From Prosapia bicincta (Eukaryota; Arthropoda; Insecta; Hemiptera; Cercopidae): DNA of 64,000 bases. The position numbers and the translations under genes were made by a program. The notes below the pieces were generated by a model, which saw nothing but the letters and a program-made list of their open reading frames with translations, had not been told where the DNA came from and did no database searches. Below, in pieces: positions 1-11,110 of this stretch (position 1 is its first letter; each line of letters starts with the position of its first letter). The stretch is from contig JBAIZL010000008.1 of the NCBI GenBank assembly GCA_036971475.1, forward strand, positions 26,364,982-26,428,981, given 5' to 3'.

Positions 1-213
1 AGTGATAACATATAATTTCATAAAACAGCTGATTTAAATTGTAGGCCATGTTGTAGAACAGGTGTTTTAACACAATGGTTATGTTACTTTATTAATATTA
101 ATTGTAATTATTCAATAAAAAATTAATTAACATACAATATTTCTTTGTTGATCAAAGTGGAAATTTGTTTTTAAGCATGTTTGTTTATATTACTTGTAAT
201 ATTGTGTATTTGA
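1..213. repeat. Dispersed direct repeat, copy 1 (cut by window edge)
   Basis: This AT-rich stretch is repeated about 516 bp downstream at 517-730 in the same orientation, roughly 90% identical by eye, with small indels in A runs. Both copies share the GCTGATTTAAATTGTAGGCC segment and end near GTGTATTT. No open frame or terminal repeat is visible. The left end may lie outside the window. It may be an old tandem duplication or two copies of a dispersed repeat; the 300 bp between the copies is AT-rich and otherwise featureless. Confidence 0.75.
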
Positions 214-516
214 CTCTTTATTTAACATGAAAGCCAATTTAACAATTTATAATACACTAATAAACTGAGAACAAAAATATAAAATATTAAATATACAATA
301 TTTATAAAAATGTAATCGCAAAATATGAAAACAAATAAGTAGAATTATTAAAAGCACCATAGTAAATTCATTTATTCAACATTTTTAAACTTGTAGTAGA
401 TAGCACTTCATGGTAATACAGTTTCTCAAATATTTTAGATTTATATTTTAGAAAAATGTTTCACAAAAGGGGCAAGGTATTTAATATAGTTTTTTCTCCC
501 CACTTGACCTAAAACA

Positions 517-730
517 AATGATAACATATAATTTCATAAAACAGCTGATTTAAATTGTAGGCCATGTTGTAGAACAGATGTTTTAACACATTGGTTATGT
601 TACTTTATTAATATTAATTGTGATTATTTAATAAAAAAAATTAATTAACATAAAATATTTCTTTGTTGACCTAAGTGGGAATTGGTTTTAAACATGTTTG
701 TTTATATTACTTGTAATAATGTGTATTTAA
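517..730. repeat. Dispersed direct repeat, copy 2
   Basis: Second copy of the repeat at 1-213, in direct orientation. Differences are scattered substitutions and A-run length changes, which suggests an old duplication without coding constraint. Confidence 0.75.
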
Positions 731-1487
731 CTTATTAAGTATTTTATTAACGGTTGAAAATTTAAATAAGTTATATGTAACGATGGTATGAACTAATAGA
801 AGGATTTGAAAGAGTTCAATAGGTAATCGAAAACTTTATCACTTAACTCAAAAAGCATTTGAGTGTTTGTATGGGAATAAAGTCATAGAGTAGATGCGGT
901 AGTAATTAACGTATTAAAATTAATTGTAGTAGAAATTAATGTGTAAATACATAGTTAAGAATTACGACAAAGGGATTCTTTACATGTTTTTAAACTTACT
1001 CTGTATAGTATTTTGCATACGAAGAATAACACGAACATGTCTAGAATTAAGGTTGATATCCTCTGTTTTTGGGTTTATAATTTAAGATATTATAACATAG
1101 GCTACAGTAGCTCAAGAAGTGAATAAATAAAGTTATTTTGTGGTTATTAGTTAAAATATTGACAATAACAAAACCTTGACTTACCTCTAAGAAAGTCTAG
1201 CAAACAACTGAACCAACAATCAACTGCTATTGTGTTGAAGTAGGAAATTCCTAATTATATAGTAAAACTAGAATAAACAGTTTGAGCAATTTCAGTTTCG
1301 TTTTCTCTACTGAAACTAGAACAGTTTGAGATATTTCAATTCGTTTTCTCTGCCAAAGGCAAAAGTAACAATCACGACAAAAGTAATTTACGAAACAAGT
1401 CAGCATCTACGCATTTATTGACAAAAATAATCTAGAAACGAAGCGACAGTAAATCTGATAAACGACTTTGATTTTGTAAATGCTGTT
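731..1487. other. AT-rich stretch without recognisable features
   Basis: I see no supported gene, RNA gene or repeat here. All frames are broken by frequent stops and composition is strongly AT-rich. Confidence 0.6.
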
Positions 1488-1730
1488 ATATAGACTAATG
1501 ACAGATCACAGACAATTAACTAAAATGACTTGTAAATAAGATTATTTATTAAAAGTTCGGTATTGTTGATTTTTTTATTATGTTTTTTTTTGTAATGTTA
1601 TGAATTTTAAAATTGTAAATCACGTTGTATATTGGTGATAAAAACGAGCTCTGGGAAAAGAATTTCAGAAAGAAATGTAAAACGTTTAGAGCATGAATTA
1701 ATTGTCTGTGATCTGTCATTAGCCTATGTA
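1488..1730. mobile_element. MITE-like element with ~25-30 bp terminal inverted repeats
   Basis: A perfect 25-bp inverted repeat lies at 1495-1519 (CTAATGACAGATCACAGACA...) and 1698-1722, extending imperfectly outward by about 7 bp on each side. It encloses about 180 bp of very AT-rich sequence without coding capacity. This is the layout of a non-autonomous terminal-inverted-repeat element. I could not identify a clear target-site duplication, so the superfamily is unassigned. Confidence 0.6.
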
Positions 1731-1765
1731 AAACCAATAATTAATTTACAGAGTACGGATAATGA

Positions 1766-1970
1766 TAAGACTTGAGGCATTTGGATAAGGGAGGTACAGG
1801 GTTGAGTCAATGACCAGGAAGGTATCGGACTTGAGGCGTTTGGATAAGGGAGGTACAGAATCAGTATCTCTTGAATACAGTAATAACAAGACCTGAGGCG
1901 TTTGGGAGGCAGTGACAAGACCTGAGGCGTTTGGGAGGCAGTGACAAGACCTGAGGCGTTTGGGAGGTAC
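1766..1970. repeat. Degenerate ~29-bp minisatellite
   Basis: Three near-perfect 29-bp units (core ACCTGAGGCGTTTGGGAGG) start at 1886, 1915 and 1944. Two diverged relatives with GAGGCATTTGGATAAGGGAGG or GAGGCGTTTGGATAAGGGAGG precede them at about 1773 and 1833. It is followed at 1984-1998 by GGGTTTCGAATACGG, resembling the tRNA B-box of the SINE head at 3201 and possibly a 5'-truncated copy of it. Confidence 0.7.
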
Positions 1971-1999
1971 CAGATTTTTTAAAGGGTTTCGAATACGGC

Positions 2000-2580
2000 G
2001 TCATCGGGTAAATTAATATAGGCTAAGGCACCACTCCACCACCCTCTGTCGGATACCTCTGGATTAGGAATTGCCACATACTTTATCAACAAAGAATCAC
2101 GTATATTGTAATTGACTTTTCTTATATTCTATTTATAAAGTTTAATTTCTTTAATTAAAAAATATAATACTATATATGCTAATTGAATGATTAAAACTTA
2201 ATGACCATTTAATTTATACTTAGATGTAACATACTCCTGTACTATGTGTTTTACTTGCAAATAATGTCATTTATATTTTCGTGTTGAAATATCAGTGTTT
2301 ATACACAGTGTATAACTTACTGTCTTTTAAACAAGAATATATTTCATATAACGAGCCAAACGTCTTGTTTTAGAAAAATAAAATAATAAAACTCCAATAT
2401 TCTATTTATATTCGTTTGATTTATAAGAATTATAAATAATAAAGAAAACAATTAAGCTTGGAAGTAAACAAGTTCATACAGTACTAGCATGTTGATTACG
2501 CCTAAAGACATTATTTCCTCAAGACGGGGCGCAGAAGGTACGAATACGACGATTTTTGACATCAGGTCAACTTGGACTTC
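2000..2580. other. AT-rich stretch without recognisable features
   Basis: No supported gene or repeat is seen. A short GC-richer patch at 2525-2550 precedes the 9-bp minisatellite. Confidence 0.55.
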
Positions 2581-3112
2581 AAACCCTTTCAACCCTTTCA
2601 ACCCTTTAGTTTAACCCGCTCAACCCTTTTAACCCTTTCAACCCTTTTAACCCTTTTAACCCTGTTAACCCTTTCAACCCTTTTAACCCTTTTAACCCCT
2701 TTCAACCCTTTTTAACCCTTTCAACCCTTTTAACCCCTTTCAACCCTTTTAACCCCTTTTAACTCTTTCAACCCTTTTAAACCCTTTTAACCCTTTTAAC
2801 CCTTTCAACCCTTTTAACCCTTTTAACCCTTTTAACCCTTTTACCCCTTTTAACCATTTCAACCCTTTTAACCCTTTTAACCCTTTTAAACCCTTTTAAC
2901 CCTTTTAACCGTTTTAACCGTTTTAACCCTTTTAACCCTTTTTAACCCTTTTTAACCCTTTTAACCCATTTAACCGTTTTAACCGTTTTAACCCTTTCAA
3001 TCCTTTTAATCCTTTTAACCCTTTTAACCCTTTCAACCCTTTTAACCCTTTTAACCCTTTCAACCCTTTTAACCCTTTCAACCCTTTTAACCCTTTCAAC
3101 CCTTTCAACTCT
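2581..3112. repeat. 9-bp minisatellite (AACCCTTTT/AACCCTTTC), about 55-60 units
   Basis: The tract consists of AACCC followed by TTTT, TTTC or TTT, period mostly 9 with scattered 8- and 10-bp units. Because 9 is a multiple of three, the minus strand reads as an open Leu-Lys-Gly tripeptide run over part of it (about 2932-3159); this is a by-product of the unit length, not evidence for a gene. It superficially resembles telomeric repeats but the period and core do not match TTAGG or TTAGGG. Confidence 0.9.
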
Positions 3113-3200
3113 TGAGAAAGGATCAATGACATCCTATCATGCAAGAAGACTAACGACAATACTGGTCATATAGCACAAATAAAAGCGTCTCTATTGTTTG

Positions 3201-3272
3201 GACAAGTTAGCCGAGAGGTTAGCGTTGATGGTTCTAAACACAAACATACGGGGTTCGAATACGGCTCAGGTA
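3201..3272 (+). mobile_element. tRNA-derived SINE head (tRNA-Ser-like A and B boxes)
   Basis: TTAGCCGAGAGGTTAGCG at about 3207-3224 fits a pol III A box and D arm, and GGGGTTCGAATACGG at 3250-3264 fits a B box and T arm, at about the spacing seen in tRNA-Ser. The anticodon arm and acceptor ends do not pair well, so this is a pseudogene or SINE head and not a functional tRNA. It sits in the spacer between two oppositely oriented 9-bp minisatellite tracts. A related B-box-like piece lies at 1984-1998. Confidence 0.5.
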
Positions 3273-3306
3273 AAACGATTTTTTTCAGAATCGACGGCAC
3301 CAGTCT

Positions 3307-3540
3307 TGAAAGGGAAAGGGTTAACTAAAAGGATTAAAAGGGTTAATGACGTAAGACCGCCTGAAGGCTAAAGGGTTGAAAGGGTTGAAAGGGTTAAAAG
3401 GGTTAATAGGATTAAAAGGGTTAATGACGTAAGACCGCCTGAAGGCTAAAGGGTTGAAAGGGTTGAAAGGGTTAATGACGTAAGACCGCCTGAAGGCTAA
3501 AGGGTTGAAAGGGTTAATGACGTAAGACCGCCTGAAGGCT
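3307..3540. repeat. 9-bp minisatellite in opposite orientation, interspersed with a GACGTAAGACCGCCTGAAGGC module
   Basis: Here the strand shows GGGTTGAAA and GGGTTAAAA units, the reverse complement of the tract at 2581-3112. They alternate with four copies of a GACGTAAGACCGCCTGAAGG module (starting about 3346, 3426, 3477 and 3519), giving a compound minisatellite. The minus strand has a 96-codon frame (3321-3611) that simply translates these repeats. The two opposed tracts could pair with each other over hundreds of bases. Confidence 0.85.
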
Positions 3541-4404
3541 GGGTTTTCCCACGACTCAAGTGACCTGACTATCCCGCCGCAATCTCTACTTACATGCTTT
3601 TGTCTGTACATCCGTCTGCGTATATGTTTCTGGACCGATAATAGTAACGATAAAAACTTGTGACTCGTTTCCCATTAAACCTGACGGGATTGAGTAAAAC
3701 AATGTTCAGATCTGTTATTACACATTTGTTACTTTTGGCAGCATAAATCTATTAACGATATTTTAATATGAATAGCACATACAGTTCATGACAGCTTCGG
3801 TTTATGTTGGCTGTTATCTACTATTATTTTTTATTATTGAACGAGAAAAAATGTATTACTAGAATTATATAAAGGCACACCAAAAAAAACAAAAAACAAA
3901 AAAATTATGCGATAAGAAAAAATAGCCGAGAAGACTGACAAGTTGCAAAAATCTCATGCATAAACAAGCATACGTTGATGGAGGGGCATTCCCTCGTGTA
4001 TAATAAACAACGGCTTTAGCAGAATCGCGGGAAATACGTCTAATACAAGTTTATCCAAAATATAGTTTGTCCGTTACGAAGTGAGTTACTGTCATAATTT
4101 TATTATTAAAACAAGAAATTTATTTCAACTGTAAATAAAACTATAGTTAGTTTAAACATAAATTCAGCCGTCTTAATGTTATATATTTTGCAATATCGAA
4201 ATAACTAAATGTTCTGTGGTCATAAAACAAGTGGAAATTTAATCAAAAGTTAACCGCGATTTGTTGCTGTCAGGTTGGTACGAGTAATCAGCAAAGCAGG
4301 GTAACAAGAAAACAATACAAACTGAAGGTTTGTCGCGTGTTTTGTGGCACATTTCCAATTAAGCTCCACGGTGCCTTTCTTTCGCTACTATTTACCCTGC
4401 ACCG
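3541..4404. other. AT-rich stretch without recognisable features
   Basis: No supported gene, RNA or repeat is visible apart from short A and T runs. Confidence 0.55.
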
Positions 4405-4424
4405 GCGGGTTTATACAAACCCGC
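4405..4424. other. Short perfect hairpin
   Basis: GCGGGTTT (4405-4412), loop ATAC, AAACCCGC (4417-4424) forms an 8-bp GC-rich stem in AT-rich surroundings. The same core, TTAGCGGGTTT, recurs about 450 bp downstream (about 4867-4877) in inverted relation to AAACCCGCTAA at 4417-4427. A diverged terminal-repeat element spanning 4417-4877 is therefore possible but weakly supported. Confidence 0.45.
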
Positions 4425-5545
4425 TAAGTGTCAAAAAATATTTTTCATTCAATAATAATTTCTGTAAAAATTATCTACTTCTTCTGCACTGATTTAAATT
4501 TACCTGCGGAAATAATGAAATTAATGTTAAACGTTTCTGTGAGGCTATATTGTACACGTTACTTCTAAATGAAAAAATTACAGTATTTCAAAATTAAGAA
4601 ATAATAACTAGAAACGTTTTTAAAGCAACGTATATTTTGAGTTCAGAGAGTGGTTTTTATAATTGTAAAACACATATTAAAATATAGGCCTATACATTAC
4701 AAAATACTCATGTTAAATAGATTTACTTTTAAAATATTATTTAATATTATAAAAATATTTAAATACATAATATTTATTTGTATTAAAATTATAAACAATA
4801 TTGCGGGTACAACGTTTTGTGCATTTTTATAGTTAAAAAACGTATTTCAGCTTCTGAGAAAAAATTAGCGGGTTTTTACCAAGGAATTAAAATTATTTTG
4901 TGTCATTTTTAAGGTTCTGTTATTAATTTGATAGTTAAATTCAATATTATTTTAACTCACACTATTCGATCATATAATTAAAAAACTGATATTTTTAGTC
5001 GTTATTAATGTAATTTCTTTAGCAAGGTAATGTAATTACGTAGAATTGTTTGTAAAATTAAACATAATTTCATAATAGATTTTATATTAAAATTTTTTAA
5101 ATTCAGAATATAAGAATTTTGTAATATTTCTGGGATAGGACTATGTCACATTGACTAACAGAAGTCTTTTTAAAATTTATATTTGGCTTTATCTGACATA
5201 TGTCTCCATCCACGCTTTCTAAATAATTTTGAATACGCAGAAACTAATCCTAAAAAATTGATTTCCTCAAGAAAGACTCCAGTTCAAGGAGGTAAAGATT
5301 TGAACTTATTACAACCACATTACAGACAGGGAAAACTATTCTGACTAAATTTGTTACTATCAGTATTATCCGACAAAAAATTTATCATAGAAGAAATAGA
5401 GACAGTGATCATGGCTGAAAATATACCCGGTTTGTACCTTTCTTAAGAGAGAAAACAAAATATACTTGAATGAAAATCTTTTGGACCTGTTTCTCATGAG
5501 TTTGTTTACCTTTATGGCAAAAGTGAATAACTAAGTAGCCAAGCC
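4425..5545. other. AT-rich stretch without a supported gene
   Basis: A 60-codon frame at 4650-4832 is made of AT-rich codons (Ile, Lys, Phe, Asn) and looks like chance. Nothing else is recognised before the motif at 5546. Confidence 0.5.
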
Positions 5546-5573
5546 CTGAGGAAGGCGACATTATCACCGAAAC
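5546..5573 (+). ncRNA. Hammerhead-like CTGAGGA / hairpin / GAAAC motif
   Basis: CTGAGGA (5546-5552), an imperfect hairpin (GGCGA...TCACC with one mismatched pair), then GAAAC (5569-5573). A 6-bp ACTAGT/ACTAGT stem with a 9-nt loop follows directly. The order CUGANGA, stem II, GAAA, stem III matches a type I hammerhead core, but stem II is imperfect and stem I is weak. It is one of five related loci in the window, see 14711, 26204, 27959 and 52735. Confidence 0.3.
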
Positions 5574-5931
5574 TAGTCAATTATGAACTAGTGTGTTGGT
5601 TTTATTAAAAACTAATTTTTAGTGAGATTTTGAGTTGACTATTTTGTTTTTTACCGTTGTAAATAAATAAGGTTTCGAATTTTTCCACGCAATGGACTGA
5701 ATTTTCCTGGAGTATTAAACTTACAACAATTATGCTAACGGTTGTTGTTATGTCAGTAAAAACATCCACCATGATTTGAATATTAAAATTCGTAAATACA
5801 AAAAGTAACCCTGTAAGTTAGTCTTTTAACATGAGATTACTTCTTGACATATTTAGCTTCTTACCATTGTACTACGTATTAATCTTGAAGAGCCGAGCAA
5901 ATAGTAATGTAATTTAATTTTCTGTTAGATT
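5574..5931. other. AT-rich flank of the 31-bp satellite
   Basis: No gene is seen. It may include the 3' part of the element that carries the motif at 5546. Confidence 0.45.
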
Positions 5932-8900
5932 AAATATCCACTTATTATGCTACAAAAGGTAACAAATACCCACTTATTATGCTATAAAGGTAACACATAG
6001 CCACTTATTATGCTATAAAGGTAAAAAATATCCATTTATTATGCTATAAAGGTAACGAATAGCCACTTATTATGCTATAAAGATAACAAATATCCACCTA
6101 ATTATGCTATAAAGGTAAAAAATAGCCACTTATTATGCTATAAAGGTAACAAAAAGCCACTTATTATGCTATAAAGGAAACAAATAGCCACATATTATGC
6201 TATAAAGGTAACAAATAGCGACTTATTATGCTACAAAGGTAACAAAAAGCCACTTATTATGCTATAAAGGTAACAAAAAGCCACTTATTATGCTATAAAG
6301 GTAACAAATAGCCACATATTATGCTATAAAGGTAACAAATAGCGACTTATTATGCTACAAAGGTAACAAAAAGCCACTTATTATGCTATAAAGGTAACAA
6401 ATAGCTGCTTATTATGCTATAAAGGTAACAAATAGCCGCTTATTATGCTACAAAGGTAACAAATAGCCGCTTATTATGCTATAAAGGTAACAAAGAGCCA
6501 CTTATTATGCTATAAAGGTAACAAATAGCGACTTATTATGCTATAAAGGTAACAAAAAGCCACTTATTATGCTATAAAGATAACAAAAAGCCACTTATTA
6601 TGCTATAAAAGTAACAAATAGCCGCTTATTATGCTACAAAGGTAACAAATAGCCGCTTATTATGCTATAAAGGTAACAAATAGCCACTTATTATGCTATA
6701 AAGGTGACAAATAGCCACTTATTTTGCTATAAAAGTAACAAATAGCCACTTATTATGCTATAAAGGGGAAAAATAGCCACTTATTATGCTATAAAGGTAA
6801 CAAATAGCCACTTATTATGCTATAAAGGTAACAAATAGCTACTTATTATGCTTTAAAGGTAGCAAATAGCCACTTATTATGCTATAAAGGTAACAAATAG
6901 GCACTTATTATGCTATGAAGGTAGCAAATATCCACTTATTATACTATAAAGTTAACAAATAGCCACTTATTATAATATGAATGTAACAAATAGTCACTTA
7001 TTGTGCTATAATGGTAACAAAACGGCCACTTTTTGTGCTATAAAGGTAACAAACAGCCACTTATTATGCTAAAAGCTAAACAATAGCCACTTATTATGCT
7101 ATAAAGGTAACATATAGCCGCTTATTATCCTATAAAGTTAACAAATAGCCGCTTATTATGCTATAAAGGTAACAAATAGCCACTTATTATGCTATAAAGG
7201 TAACAAATGGCCACTTATTATGCTCTTAAGGTAATAAATAGTCACTTATTGTGCTACAAAGGTAACACATAGTCACTATTATCCTATAAAGGTAACAAAA
7301 AGCCACTTATTATACTATAAAGGTAACAAATAGCTGCTTATTATGCTATAAAGGTAACAAATAGCCGCTTATTATGCTACAAAGGTAACAAATAGCCGCT
7401 TATTATCCTACAAAGGTAACAAATAGCCGCTTATTATGCTATAAAGGTAACAAATAGCCACTTATTATGCTATAAAGGTAACAAATAGCCACTTATTATG
7501 CTATAAAAGTAACAAATAGCCACTTATTATGCTATAAAGGGGAAAAATAGCCACTTATTATGCTATAAAGGTACCAAATAGCCACTTATTATGCTATAAA
7601 GGTAACAAATAGCTACTTATTATGCTTTAAAGGTAGCAAATAGCCACTTATTATGCTATAAAGGTAACAAATAGGCACTTATTATGCTATGAAGGTAACA
7701 AATATCCACTTATTATGCTATAAAGTTAACAAATAGCCACTTATTATAATATGAATGTAACAAATAGTCACTTATTGTGCTATAATGGTAACAAAACGGC
7801 CACTTTTTGTGCTATAAAGGTAACAAACAGCCACTTATTATGCTATAAAGGTAAACAATAGCCACTTATTAGGCTATAAAGGTAACATATAGCCGCTTAT
7901 TATCCTATAAAGTTAACAAATAGCCGCTTATTATGCTATAAAGGTAACAAATAGCCACTTATTATGCTATAAAGGTAACAAATGGCCACTTATTATGCTC
8001 TAAAGGTAATAAATAGTCACTTAATGTGCTATAAAGGTAACACATAGTCACTATTATCCTATAAAGGTACCAAATAGCCACTTATTACACTATTAAGGTA
8101 ACAAATAGCCACTTATTATGTTATAAAGGTAACAAATAGCCACTTATTATGCTATAAAAGTAACAAATAGCCACGTATTACGCTATGAAAGTACCAAATA
8201 GCCACCTATTACGCTATAAAGGTAACAAATAGCCACTTATTATGCTATAAAGATAACAAATAACCACTTATTATGCTATAAAGGTAACAAATAGCCACTT
8301 ATTATGCTATAAAGGTAACAAATAGCCACTTATTATACTCGTACTATAAAGGTACCAAATAGCCACTTATTATGCTATAAAGGTAACTAATAGCCACTTA
8401 TTATGCTATAAAGGTAACGAATAGCCACTTATTATGCTATAAAGGTAACAAATATCCACTTATTATGCTATAAAGGTAAACAATAGCCACTTATTATGCT
8501 ATAAAGGTAACAAATATCCACTTATTATGCTATGAAGGAACCAAATAGCCACCTATTACGCTATAAAGGTAACAAATAGCCACTTATTATGCTATAAAGA
8601 TAACAAATAACCACTTATTATGCTATAAAGGTAATAAATAGCCTCTTATTATGCTATAAAGGTAACAAATAGCCACTTATTATACTCGTACAATAAAGGT
8701 ACCAAATAGCCACTTATTATGCTATAAAGGTAACAAATAGCCACTTATTATGCTATAATGGTAACAAAAAGCCACTTATTATGCTATAAAGGAAACAAAT
8801 AGCCACATATTATGCTATAAAGGTAACAAATAGCGACTTATTATGCTACAAAGGTAACAAAAAGCCACTTATTATGCTATAAAGGTAACAAAAAGCCACT

Positions 8901-9950
8901 TATTATGCTATAAAGGTAACAAATAGCCACATATTATGCTATAAAGGTAACAAATAGCGACTTATTATGCTACAAAGGTAACAAAAAGCCACTTATTATG
9001 CTATAAAGGTAACAAATAGCTGCTTATTATGCTATAAAGGTAACAAATAGCCGCTTATTATGCTACAAAGGTAACAAATAGCCGCTTATTATGCTATAAA
9101 GGTAACAAAGAGCCACTTATTATGCTATAAAGGTAACAAATAGCGACTTATTATGCTATAAAGGTAACAAAAAGCCACTTATTATGCTATAAAGATAACA
9201 AAAAGCCACTTATTATGGTATAAAAGTAACAAATAGCCGCTTATTATGCTACAAAGGTAACAAATATCCGCTTATTATGCTATAAAGGTAACAAATAGCC
9301 ACTTATTATGCTATAAAGGTGACAAATAGCCACTTATTTTGCTATAAAAGTAACAAATAGCCACTTATTATGCTATAAAGGGGAAAAATAGCCTCTTATT
9401 ATGCTATAAAGGTAACAAATAGCCACTTATTATACTCGTACAATAAAGGTACCAAATAGCCACTTATTATGCTATAAAGGTAACAAATAGCCACTTATTA
9501 TGCTATAGAGGTAAAAAAATAGCCACTTATTATGCTATAAAGGTAACGAATAGCCACTTATTATGCTATAAAGGTAACAAATATCCACTTATTATGCTAT
9601 AAAGGTAAACAATAGCCACTTATTATGCTATAAAGGTAACAAATAGCCACTTATTATGTTATGAAGGTAGCAAATAGCCACTCAATATGCTATGAAGGTA
9701 CCAAATAGCGACTTATTATACTATAAAGGTAACAAATAGCCACTTATTATGTTATGAAGGTAACAAATAGCCACTTATTATGTTATGAAGGTAACAAATA
9801 GCCACTTATTATGCTATAAAGGTAACAAATAGCCACTTATTATGTTATGAAGGTAGCAAATAGCCACTCAATATGCTATGAAGGTACCAAATAGCGACTT
9901 ATTATACTATAAAGGTAACAAATAGCCGCTTATTATGCTATAAAGGTAAC
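5932..9950. repeat. 31-bp satellite array, about 130 units
   Basis: The unit is a 31-mer around CCACTTATTATGCTATAAAGG followed by TAACAAATAG. Units vary at a few positions (CCAC/CCGC/GCGAC, AAATAG/AAAAAG, CTATAAA/CTACAAA), with occasional 30- and 32-mers. Stops occur in every frame, so it is not coding. Variant strings recur in blocks: about 6145-6778 matches 8760-9393 (offset 2615), and about 6800-7260 matches 7574-8034 (offset 774, i.e. 25 units). This is the footprint of unequal exchange. Edges are abrupt: AT-rich DNA on the left, a GC-richer dispersed repeat on the right. Confidence 0.97.
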
Positions 9951-9992
9951 TCGATAAATGGTGTGTAAAACAAATTTTGTATGAATGCAGCG

Positions 9993-10084
9993 TGTTAGCT
10001 CTAATACTGACGACTGTAAACGTGATTCATATCCGGGTAATTTGGAGTATGTCTATGACGTCACGAAGCGGTTTACGCACGCGC
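9993..10084 (+). repeat. Dispersed ~90-bp repeat, copy A
   Basis: The segment around GTGATTCATATCCGGGTAATTT recurs on the opposite strand at 11022-11110, about 75-80% identical by eye. Translated, both give a related peptide (NTDDCKRDSYPGNL here, NTDVCKSDSCPGNL there). The frame here runs to 10266 (93 codons) but shares no similarity with the other copy beyond about 30 residues and no known domain, so I treat it as a repeat, not a gene. It contains a palindromic CRE-type TGACGTCA at 10056-10063, mutated to TGATGTCA in copy B. Confidence 0.6.
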
Positions 10085-10840
10085 GCGTGTTTTATGCGTT
10101 TAATAACGACCACTTTATAAATTTAATACGTATTTCATGTTACTGTCAATCTCACTTGTTCCTTTGGCAGGCTAACTTTCAGAAGTTCCACCAACACAAG
10201 CGTTCTGTTAGGAATTGTATAGTGCGGACCTCGAACAGTGCACTTGGCCTTGAGAGATCGCAGTAGCCAAGGGAGGGTCAGTGTTAATACTTTACTACAA
10301 ACATGATACGGACTTGCATGAGACGATCGATATTAGATAACTTAGATTCGTCATGAAATAAACAACATTTTTGAAATCACAAGTTTTCAGAAGTGGTAAG
10401 GTCAAGTATACGCAAGACCAAGTGGACGGTTATGTGACCCGCACTTACTTATATACTATACTTTTTCGACCACTTGGTCCAACGAGACTGTCAGTTAAAC
10501 ACAGAACTGTTTAGAATTAGTAGTTATTACAGCTTCTCCCCTCGTGCGTGCGAGCTTCTTGTTTTGAAAGTAATTTATAGTGTTGAATAATTTTTTTCAC
10601 TGAATGAATACCCTTTCATAAATTAACAGTCACTATTTATAATACTATTTAATAGCAAATGCTATTTGTTCGATTGTGTATTTTCTAGAATATGGAATGT
10701 AAGTTTACTGGGAAGTATGGTATGCAGCCTATACAAAATTCATATGAAGAACTACGTTCATAACCTTTGAAAAGTGCCTCATCTTACAAACAAGATGGTT
10801 CTTCCTAAACGTTACATACAAAATGAATGGTGTATTAGTG
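10085..10840. other. Non-repetitive stretch without a supported gene
   Basis: A 10-bp inverted pair GACCAAGTGG / CCACTTGGTC lies at about 10427 and 10471. Nothing else is recognised. Confidence 0.45.
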
Positions 10841-10865
10841 ATATATATATATATATATATATATA
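10841..10865. repeat. (AT)n microsatellite
   Basis: About 12 perfect AT dinucleotides. Confidence 0.95.
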
Positions 10866-10903
10866 AACAATAATTTTTTACAGGTTTTAGACAATATATA
10901 TTT

Positions 10904-11020
<117 letters not shown>

Positions 11021-11021
11021 C

Positions 11022-11110
11022 TGCAGGTGTGTACCGCACTGTGATGTCATAAAAGTATATCAAATTACCCGGACATGAATCACTTTTACAGACGTCAGTG
11101 TTGAGCAACA
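11022..11110 (-). repeat. Dispersed ~90-bp repeat, copy B (inverted relative to copy A)
   Basis: On the minus strand this reads as a relative of 9993-10084, sharing ACTGACG, GTGATTCATRTCCGGGTAATTT and TATGACRTCAC. The apparent 101-codon minus frame through it runs straight into the GT microsatellite, so it is not a real protein. The element class is unknown; its boundaries would need other copies. Confidence 0.6.

Noticed and set aside
2932..3159. Minus-strand Leu-Lys-Gly repeat protein
   Set aside because: It is a translation of the 9-bp minisatellite, whose period is divisible by three; the frame collapses where 8- or 10-bp units occur.
4650..4832. 60-codon plus-strand frame
   Set aside because: Composed of AT-rich codons, with no similarity, no flanking signals and no length beyond chance in this composition.
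6000..9900. CRISPR-like array
   Set aside because: The 31-bp units are contiguous tandem repeats without spacers, in a eukaryotic setting.
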